From Blastomonas ursincola (GTDB lineage: Bacteria > Pseudomonadota > Alphaproteobacteria > Sphingomonadales > Sphingomonadaceae): a stretch of DNA of 64,000 bases. Below are positions 9,097 to 17,388 of the stretch, piece after piece. Where the stretch lies: NCBI RefSeq assembly GCF_013607875.1, contig NZ_VDES01000002.1, positions 947,638-1,011,637 on the forward strand, read 5' to 3'. The stretch's first letter is position 1. Each line of letters begins with the position of its first letter. A program made the position numbers and the translations under genes. The notes under the pieces were generated by a model, which saw only the letters and a program-made list of their open reading frames with translations, made no database searches and was not told the DNA's origin.

Positions 9097-9384
9097 ATGG
9101 AATTTGAATGGGACGAAGCCAAGCGCTTGATCAATCTAGAAAAGCACGGGATCGATTTTTGCGAGTTAACCGAGTTCTGGGAGGGTGACCTGATCAACCC
9201 GGCCGCTGTCCGGGAAGCCGGTGATGAACTGAGGCTGTTGGCCCTTGGAGTCTCTCGGGGTGACGACAGGATCATTGCCGTGGTATATACCGTTCGTAGC
9301 GGTGCAATCAGGCTGATCAGTGCCAGGCGAGCGAGCAGATATGAGCGAGAGGTTTTCAGATCGCGTTTCGGCCACGGGGAATGA
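9097..9384 (+). CDS. brnT: BrnT-family ribonuclease toxin
   Basis: The 95-residue protein shows the BrnT signature: FEWDEAKRLINLEKHGIDF at the N-terminus, a central beta sheet with LLALGVSRGDDRIIAVVYT, and the C-terminal ISARRASRYERE that carries conserved Arg residues. BrnT toxins fold like RelE and cleave RNA, which slows translation. The ATG was chosen because MEFEWDEAK is the usual family start. The next gene begins 44 bases before its stop and probably encodes the antitoxin, the usual toxin-first order of brnTA loci. Only 27 bases separate it from the divergent serine hydrolase gene. Confidence 0.88.
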   Translation: MEFEWDEAKRLINLEKHGIDFCELTEFWEGDLINPAAVREAGDELRLLALGVSRGDDRIIAVVYTVRSGAIRLISARRASRYEREVFRSRFGHGE

Positions 9385-9664
9385 GGCAGCCCGGTCAGAC
9401 TGGGCGCGTGTCGGTGCCATGACAGATAGCGAGATCGATGCGGCTATCGCTGCCGATGAAGATACATTCGCTCTGACGCCTGCTGATCTGCAATCGAATA
9501 GCCCCGGATTCAAATTCGTTGATCGAGGCGAGCAGAACTGGTGCTGGCTGTTTTACGGCGAAGAGGGGGAGCTGCTGGCCCGAAGCGGCCAGACCTATCG
9601 GAATATGGTGGATGCAGTGGCCGCTGCCGACCAGATTCGGCGTAGCTTCGCCCAGGCCGCCTAA
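9341..9664 (+). CDS. Candidate antitoxin with BrnA/DUF4415-like N-terminus and YegP (DUF1508)-like C-terminus
   Basis: The 107-residue protein overlaps the toxin gene by 44 bases. Residues about 26-50 (DWARVGAMTDSEIDAAIAAD) resemble the W-x-R-V-x-x-x-T-D-x-E-I-D stretch that precedes the ribbon-helix-helix of BrnA- and DUF4415-type antitoxins. Where that DNA-binding domain is expected, the sequence instead runs FKFVDRGEQNWCWLFYG and GELLARSGQTY followed by an Ala-rich helix, the layout of a YegP/DUF1508 domain. Position and N-terminus suggest the antitoxin; neutralisation and DNA binding are unproven. Its stop overlaps that of convergent rarA. A shorter start at 9419 is possible. Confidence 0.65.
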   Translation: MSERFSDRVSATGNEAARSDWARVGAMTDSEIDAAIAADEDTFALTPADLQSNSPGFKFVDRGEQNWCWLFYGEEGELLARSGQTYRNMVDAVAAADQIRRSFAQAA

Positions 9665-10980
9665 CCCCGCTGCTTCCGCAAGTCCTCCCACACCCGCATG
9701 CGTTCGGCGATGCGGGCTTCATAGCCGCGTTCCACCGGTTGGTAGAAGGCTTGCGGTTCCATCTCTTCGGGCCAGTAGTTCGCGCCGGAAAATCCGTCCT
9801 GCGCGTCATGGTCATAGGCATAGCCTTGGCCATAGCCGATATCCTTCATCAGCTTCGTCGGCGCGTTGAGGATATTGGGCGGCGGCATCAGTGATCCGGT
9901 GGCCTTGGCGGCCTTCCACGCGGCCTGTTGCGCGGCATAGGCGGCGTTCGACTTGGGCGCAGTCGCGCAATAGAGGCAGGCCTGGACGATTGCCAGCTCG
10001 CCTTCGGGAGAGCCCAGGAATGCATAGGCGTCCTTGGCGGTAAGGCACTGCACCAGCGCCTGCGGATCGGCCATACCGATATCCTCGCTGGCAAAGCGCG
10101 TGATCCGGCGCAGGACGTAGAGCGGCTCCTCGCCCGCCACCAGCATTCGCGCGAGATAATAGAGCGCGGCCTGCGGATCGGAGCCGCGCATCGCCTTGTG
10201 CAGCGCGGAGATGAGATTGTAATGCCCCTCGCGGTCCTTGTCATAGACCGGCATCCGGCGGTGCAGCAACGCCGCCAGCTCCGCCGGGTCGAGCCGGGCA
10301 TCGACCTGGATCGACAGCAAGGTCTCGACCTGGTTGAGCAGGAAGCGGCCATCGCCATCGGCCGAGGCGATCAGCGCGGCGCGGGCATCCTCGGTCAGCG
10401 GCAGCGTCTTGCCTGTCAGCCGCTCGGCGCGCGCGATCAGCTCGGCCAGCGCCGCCTCGTCGAGCCGCCGCAGGATCAGGACCTGGCTGCGGCTGAGCAA
10501 GGCGGCGTTGAGTTCGAACGAGGGGTTTTCGGTCGTGGCCCCCACCAGCACCACCGTGCCGCGCTCGACAAAGGGCAGGAACCCGTCTTGCTGCGCGCGG
10601 TTGAAGCGGTGGATCTCGTCCACGAACAGCAGGGTGCGCTGGCCCGCGCCCGCCATCCTTTCGGCATCTGCAAAGGCTTTCTTGAGGTCGGCGACGCCCG
10701 AGAACACGGCAGAGATCGCGACGAAGCGCATCCCCGTTGCCTCGCCCAGCAGCCGCGCCATGCTGGTCTTGCCGGTGCCGGGCGGACCCCAGAGGATCAT
10801 CGAGGACAGCTTGCCCGCCGCGACCATCCGCCCGATCGCGCCCTCCGGTCCGGTGAGATGATCCTGGCCGATGATCTCGTCCAGCGATCGCGGCCGCAGC
10901 CGGTCCGCCAGCGGCGCATCGGGGCCAGGCGCAGGGTCAGCCTGGCTGTCGGCGGGAAGGGTGTCGAACAGGTCGCTCAT
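9661..10980 (-). CDS. rarA: Replication-associated recombination AAA+ ATPase RarA (MgsA)
   Basis: The 439-residue protein has LADRLRPRSLDEIIGQDHL, Walker A GPPGTGKT, Walker B LLFVDEIHRF, sensor 1 VGATTENPSF, and the C-terminal MgsA tetramerisation region with HYNLISALHKAMRGSDPQAALYYLAR. RarA acts at stalled replication forks and is related to clamp loaders. ATG 10980 gives the usual MSDLFD start; in-frame residues upstream are not conserved. The stop codon TAG overlaps the TAA of the convergent antitoxin gene. It is divergent from the PadR regulator. Confidence 0.95.
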   Translation of the reverse strand: MSDLFDTLPADSQADPAPGPDAPLADRLRPRSLDEIIGQDHLTGPEGAIGRMVAAGKLSSMILWGPPGTGKTSMARLLGEATGMRFVAISAVFSGVADLKKAFADAERMAGAGQRTLLFVDEIHRFNRAQQDGFLPFVERGTVVLVGATTENPSFELNAALLSRSQVLILRRLDEAALAELIARAERLTGKTLPLTEDARAALIASADGDGRFLLNQVETLLSIQVDARLDPAELAALLHRRMPVYDKDREGHYNLISALHKAMRGSDPQAALYYLARMLVAGEEPLYVLRRITRFASEDIGMADPQALVQCLTAKDAYAFLGSPEGELAIVQACLYCATAPKSNAAYAAQQAAWKAAKATGSLMPPPNILNAPTKLMKDIGYGQGYAYDHDAQDGFSGANYWPEEMEPQAFYQPVERGYEARIAERMRVWEDLRKQRG

Positions 10981-11040
10981 CGGGAGCACGCTAGCCGCTC
11001 GCGCAAAATCGCGAAAGGGCAGGTCGTCGCATTTCGCCTC

Positions 11041-11068
11041 TTGACGAAGATGCATAAAGATATATCTT
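11041..11068 (+). promoter_or_regulatory. padR promoter with overlapping palindromic operator
   Basis: A -35-like TTGACG (11041-11046) is followed after 16 bases by a -10-like TATCTT (11063-11068). A perfect 12-base palindrome, AAGATATATCTT (11057-11068), covers the -10 element. PadR regulators typically bind AT-rich inverted repeats near their own promoters, so autorepression by the adjacent gene is the likely reading. AGGAG follows at 11087-11091. Confidence 0.6.
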
Positions 11069-11102
11069 AGACCCATCGAGATACACAGGAGTAAGAATCG
11101 AT

Positions 11103-11753
11103 ATGACTATGCGTTTCAGAATGGGCGGTGGCCCGCGCGGCGGCTGGGAAGGCCGCATGAAGCCCTTTATCGCCATGAGCTTTGGCCCTGGTGGCCGCGG
11201 CTGGGGTGGCGACTGGGATTTTGGCAATTTCAGCTTCGAAGGCGGTGGCCGGGGCGGACGTGGTGGCGGCGGTCGTGGACCGCGCGGGCGTCGGCGGATG
11301 TTCGATGGCGGCGAATTGCGGCTCGTGCTGCTGGCCCTGATTGAGAAGGAACCGCGCCACGGCTATGACCTGATCAAGGCGATCGAGGAGATGACCGGCG
11401 GCCAATATGCCCCAAGCCCCGGCGTGGTCTATCCCACGCTCAGCCTGCTGGAGGATACGGGCCTGATCGCTTCGGCGGAGACGGAAGGATCGCGCAAGGC
11501 GTTCCGCATCACCGATGCGGGCGTCGCGGAGCTGGCGGAAAAGCGGGACGAGGCCGATGCGCTGATCGCCCGATTGACGGAAGCGGGCGAGGAGCGCGAA
11601 CAGCGCGCCGGCGGCCCGCAGATCGGCCGTGCGGTCGGCAATCTGATGGCCGCGATGGCGCACCGTCTCGCCAGCGGCGAGGTGGATACCGAGTTCAAGC
11701 ACCAGGTCGCCGAAATCCTCGACGAAGCCGCGCGCAAGATCGAGCGGCTGTAA
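11103..11753 (+). CDS. PadR-family transcriptional regulator with Gly/Arg-rich N-terminus
   Basis: The 216-residue protein begins with a Gly/Arg-rich region of about 65 residues (WGGDWDFGNFSFEGGGRGGRG and so on). The PadR winged helix follows: RLVLLALIEKEPRHGYDLIK, then GVVYPTLSLLEDTGLI, then GSRKAFRITDAGVAEL. A C-terminal helical dimerisation part ends the protein. PadR proteins usually sense small molecules such as phenolics or drugs; the ligand here is unknown. A palindrome over its promoter suggests autoregulation. AGGAG lies 11 bases before the ATG; a second ATG at 11109 is also possible. A terminator follows. Confidence 0.9.
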   Translation: MTMRFRMGGGPRGGWEGRMKPFIAMSFGPGGRGWGGDWDFGNFSFEGGGRGGRGGGGRGPRGRRRMFDGGELRLVLLALIEKEPRHGYDLIKAIEEMTGGQYAPSPGVVYPTLSLLEDTGLIASAETEGSRKAFRITDAGVAELAEKRDEADALIARLTEAGEEREQRAGGPQIGRAVGNLMAAMAHRLASGEVDTEFKHQVAEILDEAARKIERL

Positions 11754-11791
11754 TCGCCACGTCCCCTTTACGGGGGCGGATGGACAGAAAG

Positions 11792-11827
11792 CGGGTCTGA
11801 TGGTCGAAAAGCCGTCAGGCCCGTTTT
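11792..11827 (+). terminator. Rho-independent terminator of padR
   Basis: The 12-base-pair stem (11792-11803 with 11812-11823, two G-U pairs) has an 8-base loop and is followed by TTTT. It lies between padR and the convergent crtZ gene. Confidence 0.75.
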
Positions 11828-11834
11828 GCCATGT

Positions 11835-12338
11835 TCAGCTTGCGCCGACCGAGTCCCGCACGACGGCAATCCCTGCCTCGCGCTGGCGCTTGAGCTCCTG
11901 CTTCAGCTTCACCGGGTCCTCGGCGACGATGAAGCCGAAGCTCACGCCGCCCTCCTTGCCGATGGTCGCGTGGTGCAGCTTGTGCGCCTGGACGAGGCGC
12001 TTGGCATAGCCGCTCTTGGGCACCCAGCGGAAATAGCGCTGATGCACCAGCCCGTCATGGATCAGCGTGTAGATGATGCCATAGATCATCACGCCCACGC
12101 CCATCCAGGTCGCCGGTTCCCAAAGCCAGGCCCCGATGACGAACAGGCTGATCGAGATCGCCGAGCCGACGATCGCGTAGAGGTCGTTCTTCTCGAACGT
12201 GTTGTTGTGCGGCTCGTGATGGTCGCGGTGCCAGCCCCAGCCCCAGCCGTGCATCACATATTTGTGGCTCCACCACGCCACGAATTCCATGAACGCGACA
12301 GAGGCTATTACGATGCCGAAGTTGATCAGGACCTGCAT
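11835..12338 (-). CDS. crtZ: Beta-carotene hydroxylase (fatty acid hydroxylase/sterol desaturase superfamily)
   Basis: The 167-residue integral membrane protein has the histidine clusters of the di-iron hydroxylases: HKYVMHGWGWGWHRDHH, then HDGLVHQRYF, then HKLHHA. CrtZ adds 3-hydroxyl groups to beta-ionone rings, making zeaxanthin, an intermediate for the yellow carotenoids of sphingomonads. Hydrophobic segments are seen at about residues 3-20 and 50-90. The ATG at 12338 starts MQVLINFGIV; longer in-frame versions run into the leader of leuC. It is not adjacent to other carotenoid genes. It is divergent from leuC. Confidence 0.92.
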   Translation of the reverse strand: MQVLINFGIVIASVAFMEFVAWWSHKYVMHGWGWGWHRDHHEPHNNTFEKNDLYAIVGSAISISLFVIGAWLWEPATWMGVGVMIYGIIYTLIHDGLVHQRYFRWVPKSGYAKRLVQAHKLHHATIGKEGGVSFGFIVAEDPVKLKQELKRQREAGIAVVRDSVGAS

Positions 12339-12481
12339 AACGCCAAGAATAGGCGCATTCGCCCCCCGATTGAAGAGGGCATATTGTCCCGGTTGCAACG
12401 GCAACCAAATCCGCGCTGGATTTGGGGGAAGGGTTCTGCCAAGCGACCAGCGAAGACCGGTTTGAAGGGGTAATCTGCACG

Positions 12482-13909
12482 ATGGCTCAGGCAAAAACGC
12501 TGTACGAGAAAATCTGGGACGCGCATGTCGTCGATCAGCGCGACGATGGCACCGCGATCATCTTCATCGACCGCCATCTCGTGCACGAAGTGACTAGCCC
12601 GCAGGCGTTCGAGGGACTGCGCATGGCCGGGCGCAAGGTGCGCCGGCCCGATCTGACGCTCGCCGTGCCCGACCATAATGTGCCCACCACCGCGCGCGTC
12701 GACGCCCAGGGCAACCGCATCCCGATTGCCGATCCCGAAAGCCGCGCGCAGCTCGAGGCGCTGGAACGCAACGCGCCCGCGTTCGGCGTGCCCTATATCA
12801 GCGCCACCGATATCCGTCAGGGCATCGTCCATGTCATCGGGCCGGAACAGGGCTTCACGCTGCCCGGCTGCACCATGGTCTGCGGCGACAGCCATACCGC
12901 CGCGCACGGCGCGCTCGGCGCGCTGGCGTTCGGCATCGGCACCTCCGAGGTCGAGCACGTGCTGGCGACGCAGACACTGCAGCTCAAGCGCTCGAAATCG
13001 ATGGAAATCCGCGTCGAGGGAGACTTGCCAGCAGGTGTCAGTCCCAAGGACCTGATCCTGCACATTATCGGCAAGATCGGCGCGGCGGGCGGCACCGGCC
13101 ATGTCGTCGAATATCGCGGCAAGGTTTTCGAGCAGATGTCGATCGAGGGGCGTCTGACGATATCGAACATGTCGATCGAGGCAGGCGCGCGCGCCGGGCT
13201 GATCGCGCCAGACGACACCACCTTCGCCTATCTCAAGGGCCGTCCGATGGCGCCCAAGGGGGCCGATTGGGACGCGGCGGTCGCCTATTGGCGCACGCTG
13301 CACACCGATGACGGCGCGGTGTTCGACAAGTCGGTCGTCATCAACGCCGCCGATGTCGCGCCCTCGGTCACCTGGGGCACGAGCCCGGAGGATGTCGTGC
13401 CGATCACCGGCGTCATCCCCGATCCCGAAAGCTTCGCCGATGCTTCGAAGCGCGCCGCGGCGCAGAAATCGCTCGATTATATGGGGCTCACTGCGGGTAC
13501 GCCGCTGAGCGAAGTACCGGTCGAGCATATCTTCATCGGCAGCTGCACCAACAGCCGCATCGAGGATCTGCGCGCCGCCGCCGAAGTGCTGAAGGGCCGC
13601 CGCAATGCGCCTGGCATCAAGTCGGCGCTGGTCGTGCCCGGATCGGGCCTGGTCAAGCGCCAAGCCGAAGAAGAGGGGCTCGACCGTATCTTCATCGAGG
13701 CGGGATTCGAGTGGCGCGAGCCGGGCTGCTCGGCATGCCTCGGCATGAACCCGGACAAGGTGCCGAGCGGCGAACGCTGCGCCTCGACGTCCAACCGCAA
13801 TTTCGTCGGCCGCCAGGGGCCGGGCGCCCGCACGCATCTGGTCAGCCCCGCCATGGCGGCAGCAGCTGCGGTGACCGGTCGTCTTGCGGACGTGCGCGAA
13901 CTGGTGTGA
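12482..13909 (+). CDS. leuC: 3-isopropylmalate dehydratase large subunit
   Basis: The 475-residue aconitase-family protein has the three Cys that bind the 4Fe-4S cluster at about 355 (GSCTNSR), 416 and 419 ([10 protein letters not shown]). [20 protein letters not shown] and [18 protein letters not shown] are also present. With LeuD it isomerises 2- to 3-isopropylmalate in leucine synthesis. ATG 12482 gives the standard N-terminus [17 protein letters not shown]. The partner leuD is 1.1 kb downstream, separated by a metallo-beta-lactamase gene and a tiny membrane protein gene, all on the same strand. Confidence 0.97.
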   Translation: MAQAKTLYEKIWDAHVVDQRDDGTAIIFIDRHLVHEVTSPQAFEGLRMAGRKVRRPDLTLAVPDHNVPTTARVDAQGNRIPIADPESRAQLEALERNAPAFGVPYISATDIRQGIVHVIGPEQGFTLPGCTMVCGDSHTAAHGALGALAFGIGTSEVEHVLATQTLQLKRSKSMEIRVEGDLPAGVSPKDLILHIIGKIGAAGGTGHVVEYRGKVFEQMSIEGRLTISNMSIEAGARAGLIAPDDTTFAYLKGRPMAPKGADWDAAVAYWRTLHTDDGAVFDKSVVINAADVAPSVTWGTSPEDVVPITGVIPDPESFADASKRAAAQKSLDYMGLTAGTPLSEVPVEHIFIGSCTNSRIEDLRAAAEVLKGRRNAPGIKSALVVPGSGLVKRQAEEEGLDRIFIEAGFEWREPGCSACLGMNPDKVPSGERCASTSNRNFVGRQGPGARTHLVSPAMAAAAAVTGRLADVRELV

Positions 13910-13984
13910 TCGCAGCTCGTTGCCAAATCCGCGCAACATGCGGAGACTTGCGGCGCGGCTTATTGACGACAGGAGCAAGATGAT

Positions 13985-14818
13985 ATGCGCAAATTGTTGA
14001 GCCTTATGGCTATTTCGATCGGCCTCGCCTCCAGTCCTGCAATTGCGCAGCAGGCCGAGGTCAAGTTGTGGCGGCTCGATTGTGGCACGGTCGCGGCCAA
14101 TGACCTCAACGCCTTTTCGGATACGAAGGCCTATACCGGCAAGTCGAAGCAGCTCGCGAGCAGCTGCTATCTGATCCAGCATGGCAGCGACTACATGCTC
14201 TGGGATACGGGGCTGCCCGCCGCGATGAAGGGCAAGCCGCTCGACAGCAAGGCCGCGATGGACGCGACCGTGACCCTTACGATCAAGGAACAGCTGGCGA
14301 CGTTGAATGTCGATCCCGCCTCGATCAAATATGTCGCGGTCAGCCATTATCATTTCGACCATATCGGTCAGCTCGCCGATTTTCCCGGTGCGACGCTGCT
14401 CGTCGGCAAGAACGACTGGCAGGTGGTGACCACCGATCCCGTTACCTATGGCGCCGACCCCAAGCCGTTCGAGGCGTGGATCAAGGGCGGCAGCAAGGTC
14501 GAGGCGGTGGCGAACGACAAGGACGTGTTCGGCGACGGCTCGGTCACAATGCTGCGGCTGCCTGGGCACACGCCGGGGCATAATGGGCTGCTGGTGCGCC
14601 TGAAGAGAAAGCCGGTGCTGCTCACCGGCGATCTCGCGCATTTCAGCGAAAACTATAAGAGCAACGGCGTGCCCACCTTCAATTACGATCGGGCTGAAAC
14701 GCTCGCTTCGCTTGACCGGTTCAAGAAACTGGCCGACAATCTGGGTGCGACAGTGATCATTCAGCACGAACCGGCAGACATCAAGAAATTGCCGGCATTT
14801 CCCCAGGCAGCGGAGTAG
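13985..14818 (+). CDS. Secreted metallo-beta-lactamase-fold hydrolase (N-acyl homoserine lactonase-like)
   Basis: The 277-residue protein has a signal peptide (cleavage probably after SSPAIAQ) and the metal-binding motifs HYHFDHIG, PGHTPGHNG, TGDLAHF and QHEP. The first motif is the family's HxHxDH, here His-Tyr-His-Phe-Asp-His. Overall it resembles the AHL lactonase branch, with exported forms common in alphaproteobacteria. The substrate could be an acyl-homoserine lactone or another lactone; this is inference. It sits between leuC and leuD and ends 4 bases before the next small gene. Confidence 0.87.
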   Translation: MRKLLSLMAISIGLASSPAIAQQAEVKLWRLDCGTVAANDLNAFSDTKAYTGKSKQLASSCYLIQHGSDYMLWDTGLPAAMKGKPLDSKAAMDATVTLTIKEQLATLNVDPASIKYVAVSHYHFDHIGQLADFPGATLLVGKNDWQVVTTDPVTYGADPKPFEAWIKGGSKVEAVANDKDVFGDGSVTMLRLPGHTPGHNGLLVRLKRKPVLLTGDLAHFSENYKSNGVPTFNYDRAETLASLDRFKKLADNLGATVIIQHEPADIKKLPAFPQAAE

Positions 14819-14822
14819 GATA

Positions 14823-15008
14823 GTGACCAAGGACAAGAAGAACGGCTGGTCCAGCGGCGCCATGGCAGGCGCGGCGGTGGGATCGGCGGCGCTGGCAGCG
14901 GCATTGCTCTATGTCGGCAAGCAGTTCACCAAGCCTAAGACCGGCGCGGCTCCCAAGCCCGAAGAGCCCGGTGCCGAAGCGACCGAGGGACCCCATGCAA
15001 CCGATTGA
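14823..15008 (+). CDS. Small single-span membrane protein
   Basis: The 61-residue protein starts at GTG, 4 bases after the previous stop. It has a Lys/Asn-rich start, a Gly/Ala-rich membrane segment at about residues 12-30 ([20 protein letters not shown]) and an acidic, Pro-rich tail. The 3' end overlaps the first 14 bases of leuD, so translation of leuD may be coupled to it. I do not recognise a family. The position and overlap support a real gene. Confidence 0.6.
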   Translation: MTKDKKNGWSSGAMAGAAVGSAALAAALLYVGKQFTKPKTGAAPKPEEPGAEATEGPHATD

Positions 15009-15588
15009 TCGTGTGGAAGGCCGGGCCATCCCCTTCGGCCGCAAGAATGTCGATACCGATATCATCATCCCGGCGCAGTGGCTGAAGACCATCAGCCGCG
15101 AAGGGCTCGGCAAGGGAGCGTTCGAGACGGTACGGGCCGAGCCCGGCAATGTGTTCGACGATCCTGAATTTGCCGGCGCGCCGATCCTGATCGCGGGCGA
15201 CAATTTCGGCTGCGGATCGAGCCGCGAACATGCCGCCTGGGCGCTGGCCGACCTTGGCATCACCGCCGTGATCGCGCCGAGCTTTTCGGATATCTTCTCG
15301 AGCAATGCGTTCAAGAACGGCATCCTCACCGTGGTGCTGCCGCAGGACGCGGTCGACCGGCTGATGGAGGTCGCTGCGACCGATCCGATCCATATCGATC
15401 TGGAAAGCCAGACCGTCACCACGCCGTTTCAGGACCGTTTCAGCTTCGAGATCGACCCGTTCCGCAAGACCTGCCTGATGCAGGGGCTGGACGAGATCGG
15501 CCTGACGCTGGCCAAGACCGACGCGATCAGCGCCTATGAGGCGAAGCTGGCGAGCGAAAAGCCCTGGCTGGTGCCTGCAGCTGCATGA
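14995..15588 (+). CDS. leuD: 3-isopropylmalate dehydratase small subunit
   Basis: The 197-residue protein has the swivelling-domain signatures [18 protein letters not shown] and [17 protein letters not shown], then [14 protein letters not shown]. It joins LeuC to form isopropylmalate isomerase. ATG 14995 ([14 protein letters not shown]) is preceded by a purine-rich GAGGGA. Translation probably couples to the overlapping small gene upstream. A palindromic interspersed repeat follows 5 bases after the stop. Confidence 0.97.
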   Translation: MQPIDRVEGRAIPFGRKNVDTDIIIPAQWLKTISREGLGKGAFETVRAEPGNVFDDPEFAGAPILIAGDNFGCGSSREHAAWALADLGITAVIAPSFSDIFSSNAFKNGILTVVLPQDAVDRLMEVAATDPIHIDLESQTVTTPFQDRFSFEIDPFRKTCLMQGLDEIGLTLAKTDAISAYEAKLASEKPWLVPAAA

Positions 15589-15592
15589 ATTC

Positions 15593-15671
15593 GTCATTCC
15601 CGCGAACGCGGGAATCCCGCTTCCGCGCCGAGCATTGGATAAAGCGGGACCCCCGCCTGCGTGGGGGTGAC
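15593..15671. repeat. Composite palindromic interspersed repeat, copy 1
   Basis: The 79-base element begins GTCATTCCCGCG and ends with the mirror GGGGGTGAC. Each half forms its own hairpin (ATTCCCGCG/CGCGGGAAT and ACCCCC/GGGGGT), and the two halves also mirror each other through CCCGCTT and AAGCGGG. A related copy lies at 17748-17827. It may act as a transcription or mRNA-end structure after leuD. Confidence 0.8.
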
Positions 15672-15707
15672 GGGGAATAATCACAAACAACTGGAGAGAG
15701 CCCTAAG

Positions 15708-16703
15708 ATGAAAGCCCTTTTGTCGAACGCCGCAGGCGGCCCCGAAACGCTGGAAATGACCGAGGTCGACGCGCCGGTGGCCGGCCCTGGTGAGCTGCTG
15801 GTCGCCGTCAAGGCCTGCTCGATCAACTTCCCCGACGCGCTGATCATCAAGGACATGTATCAGCTCAAGCCCCAGCGCCCGTTTGCGCCTGGCAGCGAGA
15901 TTGCCGGCATCGTCGAGGCGGTGGGCGAGGGCGTCACCGGCTGGGCGGTGGGCGACCGCGTGATCGCGGGCACCGGCTTTGGCGGGCTGGTCGAGAAAAA
16001 GGCGGTTCCGGCCGCCGGAGCCTATAAGCTCCCCGACCAGTTCAGCTTCGAACAGGGCGCATCGCTGCTGATGACCTATGGCACCTCGATCCACGCGCTC
16101 AAGGATCGCGGGCACATCAAGCCGGGCGATACGCTGCTGGTGCTGGGTGCGGCAGGCGGTGTCGGCCTGGCAGCGGTCGAACTCGGCAAGGCCTATGGCG
16201 CACGTGTCGTCGCGGCGGTGTCGAGCGAGGACAAGGCCAAGGCTGCGCGCGAGGCGGGCGCGGACGAGACCGTGGTCTACGAACGCCAGCCTTTTGACAA
16301 GGCGCAGTCCAAGGCCCTGGCCGATGCGTTCAAGCAGGCCGTCGGTCCCAATGGCGCGGACATCGTCTATGACGCGGTCGGCGGCGACTATTCCGAACCG
16401 GCGGTGCGCGCCATGGCCTGGGAGGGGCGCTTTCTCGTCGTCGGTTTCCCTGCAGGGATCGCCAAGCTGCCGCTCAACCTCACGCTGCTGAAGAGCTGCG
16501 ATGTCTGCGGCGTGTTCTGGGGTGCGTTCGCCGCGCGCGAGCCTAAGCGCAATGCCGCCAATATCTCCGAGCTGTTCGATCTGTGGGCTGCGGGCAAGAT
16601 CTCCCCGCGCATTTCGGAAAGCTTCAGCTTTGCCGACGCGCCCAAGGCCATCGCGAAGCTTGAAAATCGCGAGGCAATCGGCAAGCTTGTCGTGACGATG
16701 TAA
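15708..16703 (+). CDS. NADPH:quinone oxidoreductase family protein (zinc-independent MDR)
   Basis: The 331-residue medium-chain dehydrogenase/reductase has an N-terminal GroES-like part with PGSEIAGIVEAVGEGV. A Rossmann fold follows with LVLGAAGGVGLAAVELGKAYGA (AAGGVG nucleotide motif). It lacks the catalytic zinc ligands of alcohol dehydrogenases and so belongs to the quinone oxidoreductase/enoyl reductase branch. The substrate is not predictable. GGAGAG precedes the ATG. It lies between two copies of a palindromic repeat along with the DUF1476-bolA-grxD genes. Confidence 0.9.
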   Translation: MKALLSNAAGGPETLEMTEVDAPVAGPGELLVAVKACSINFPDALIIKDMYQLKPQRPFAPGSEIAGIVEAVGEGVTGWAVGDRVIAGTGFGGLVEKKAVPAAGAYKLPDQFSFEQGASLLMTYGTSIHALKDRGHIKPGDTLLVLGAAGGVGLAAVELGKAYGARVVAAVSSEDKAKAAREAGADETVVYERQPFDKAQSKALADAFKQAVGPNGADIVYDAVGGDYSEPAVRAMAWEGRFLVVGFPAGIAKLPLNLTLLKSCDVCGVFWGAFAAREPKRNAANISELFDLWAAGKISPRISESFSFADAPKAIAKLENREAIGKLVVTM

Positions 16704-16793
16704 CCAGCGGAATCATGCGGTTTGGCGCTTGCCGCTGCGCCTGGCTCGGCCTATGCGCTAGCGTCAGACCTGCATGATCAACAAGGGATCGAC

Positions 16794-17120
16794 ATGACCA
16801 GTTTCAATGATCGCGAACGCGCATTCGAAGCCAAATTTGCCGCCGACGAGGACCTCCAGTTCCGCATCACTGCCCGCCGCAACCGCCTGGTCGGGCATTG
16901 GGCCGCGCAGCAGATGGGCCTTACCCCGGAAGAGACCGAGGCCTATGCCAAGTCGGTCGTTCAGGCCGATTTCGAGGAAGCGGGCGACGAGGACGTGATC
17001 CGCAAGCTGCTGGGCGATCTCGTGTCGGCTGGCGTCGATATCGACGAGCTGGGCGTGCGCACCGCGCTGGAAGCCAAGATGGCCGAAGCGCGTCGCCAGT
17101 TCATCGAAGAGGCGAACTGA
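16794..17120 (+). CDS. DUF1476 family protein (F1-ATPase zeta-subunit type inhibitor)
   Basis: The 108-residue helical protein begins MTSFNDRERAFEAKF, the hallmark of DUF1476, followed by RITARRNRLVGHWAAQQMGL. In Paracoccus this family is the zeta subunit, which inhibits ATP hydrolysis by F1F0-ATP synthase. Alphaproteobacterial homologues share the fold but not always strong inhibition. ATG 16794 follows GGGATCGAC. It is followed after 3 bases by a BolA gene, so it likely shares an operon with bolA and grxD. Confidence 0.9.
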   Translation: MTSFNDRERAFEAKFAADEDLQFRITARRNRLVGHWAAQQMGLTPEETEAYAKSVVQADFEEAGDEDVIRKLLGDLVSAGVDIDELGVRTALEAKMAEARRQFIEEAN

Positions 17121-17123
17121 GCC

Positions 17124-17357
17124 ATGCCGATGGCCGCTGCCGATATCGAGGCGCTGATCAAGGCGGGCATCCCCGATGCCGAGGTCACGATCACCGATCT
17201 TGCGGGCGATGGCGACCATTATGCCGCCCATGTCGTGGCGGAGAGCTTCCGCCCGATGACGCGGCTTGCCCGCACGCGCGCGGTCTATGCCGCGCTCGGC
17301 GGGCGCATGGGCGGTGAGCTCCACGCCTTGCAACTGACCACCGCGCTTCCCAGCTAA
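17124..17357 (+). CDS. BolA/IbaG-like protein
   Basis: The 77-residue protein has the BolA fold signature [27 protein letters not shown] followed by [12 protein letters not shown], the C-terminal His-Ala-Leu part of the family. BolA-type proteins form 2Fe-2S-bridged complexes with monothiol glutaredoxins. The grxD gene follows 31 bases later, which strongly supports that role. It starts 3 bases after the DUF1476 stop. Confidence 0.93.
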   Translation: MPMAAADIEALIKAGIPDAEVTITDLAGDGDHYAAHVVAESFRPMTRLARTRAVYAALGGRMGGELHALQLTTALPS

Positions 17358-17388
17358 TTGTCATCTGCATATTCAAGGAAGCATCCCG

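Noticed and set aside
9928-11070. 380-codon open frame on the plus strand opposite rarA
   Set aside because: Antisense to the conserved AAA+ gene; no family features or ribosome-binding site.
12326-14863. 845-codon open frame on the minus strand across leuC and the metallo-beta-lactamase gene
   Set aside because: Antisense shadow caused by high GC; both plus-strand genes have clear family motifs, and the minus-strand translation is a low-complexity His/Arg/Gln-rich product with no recognisable domain.
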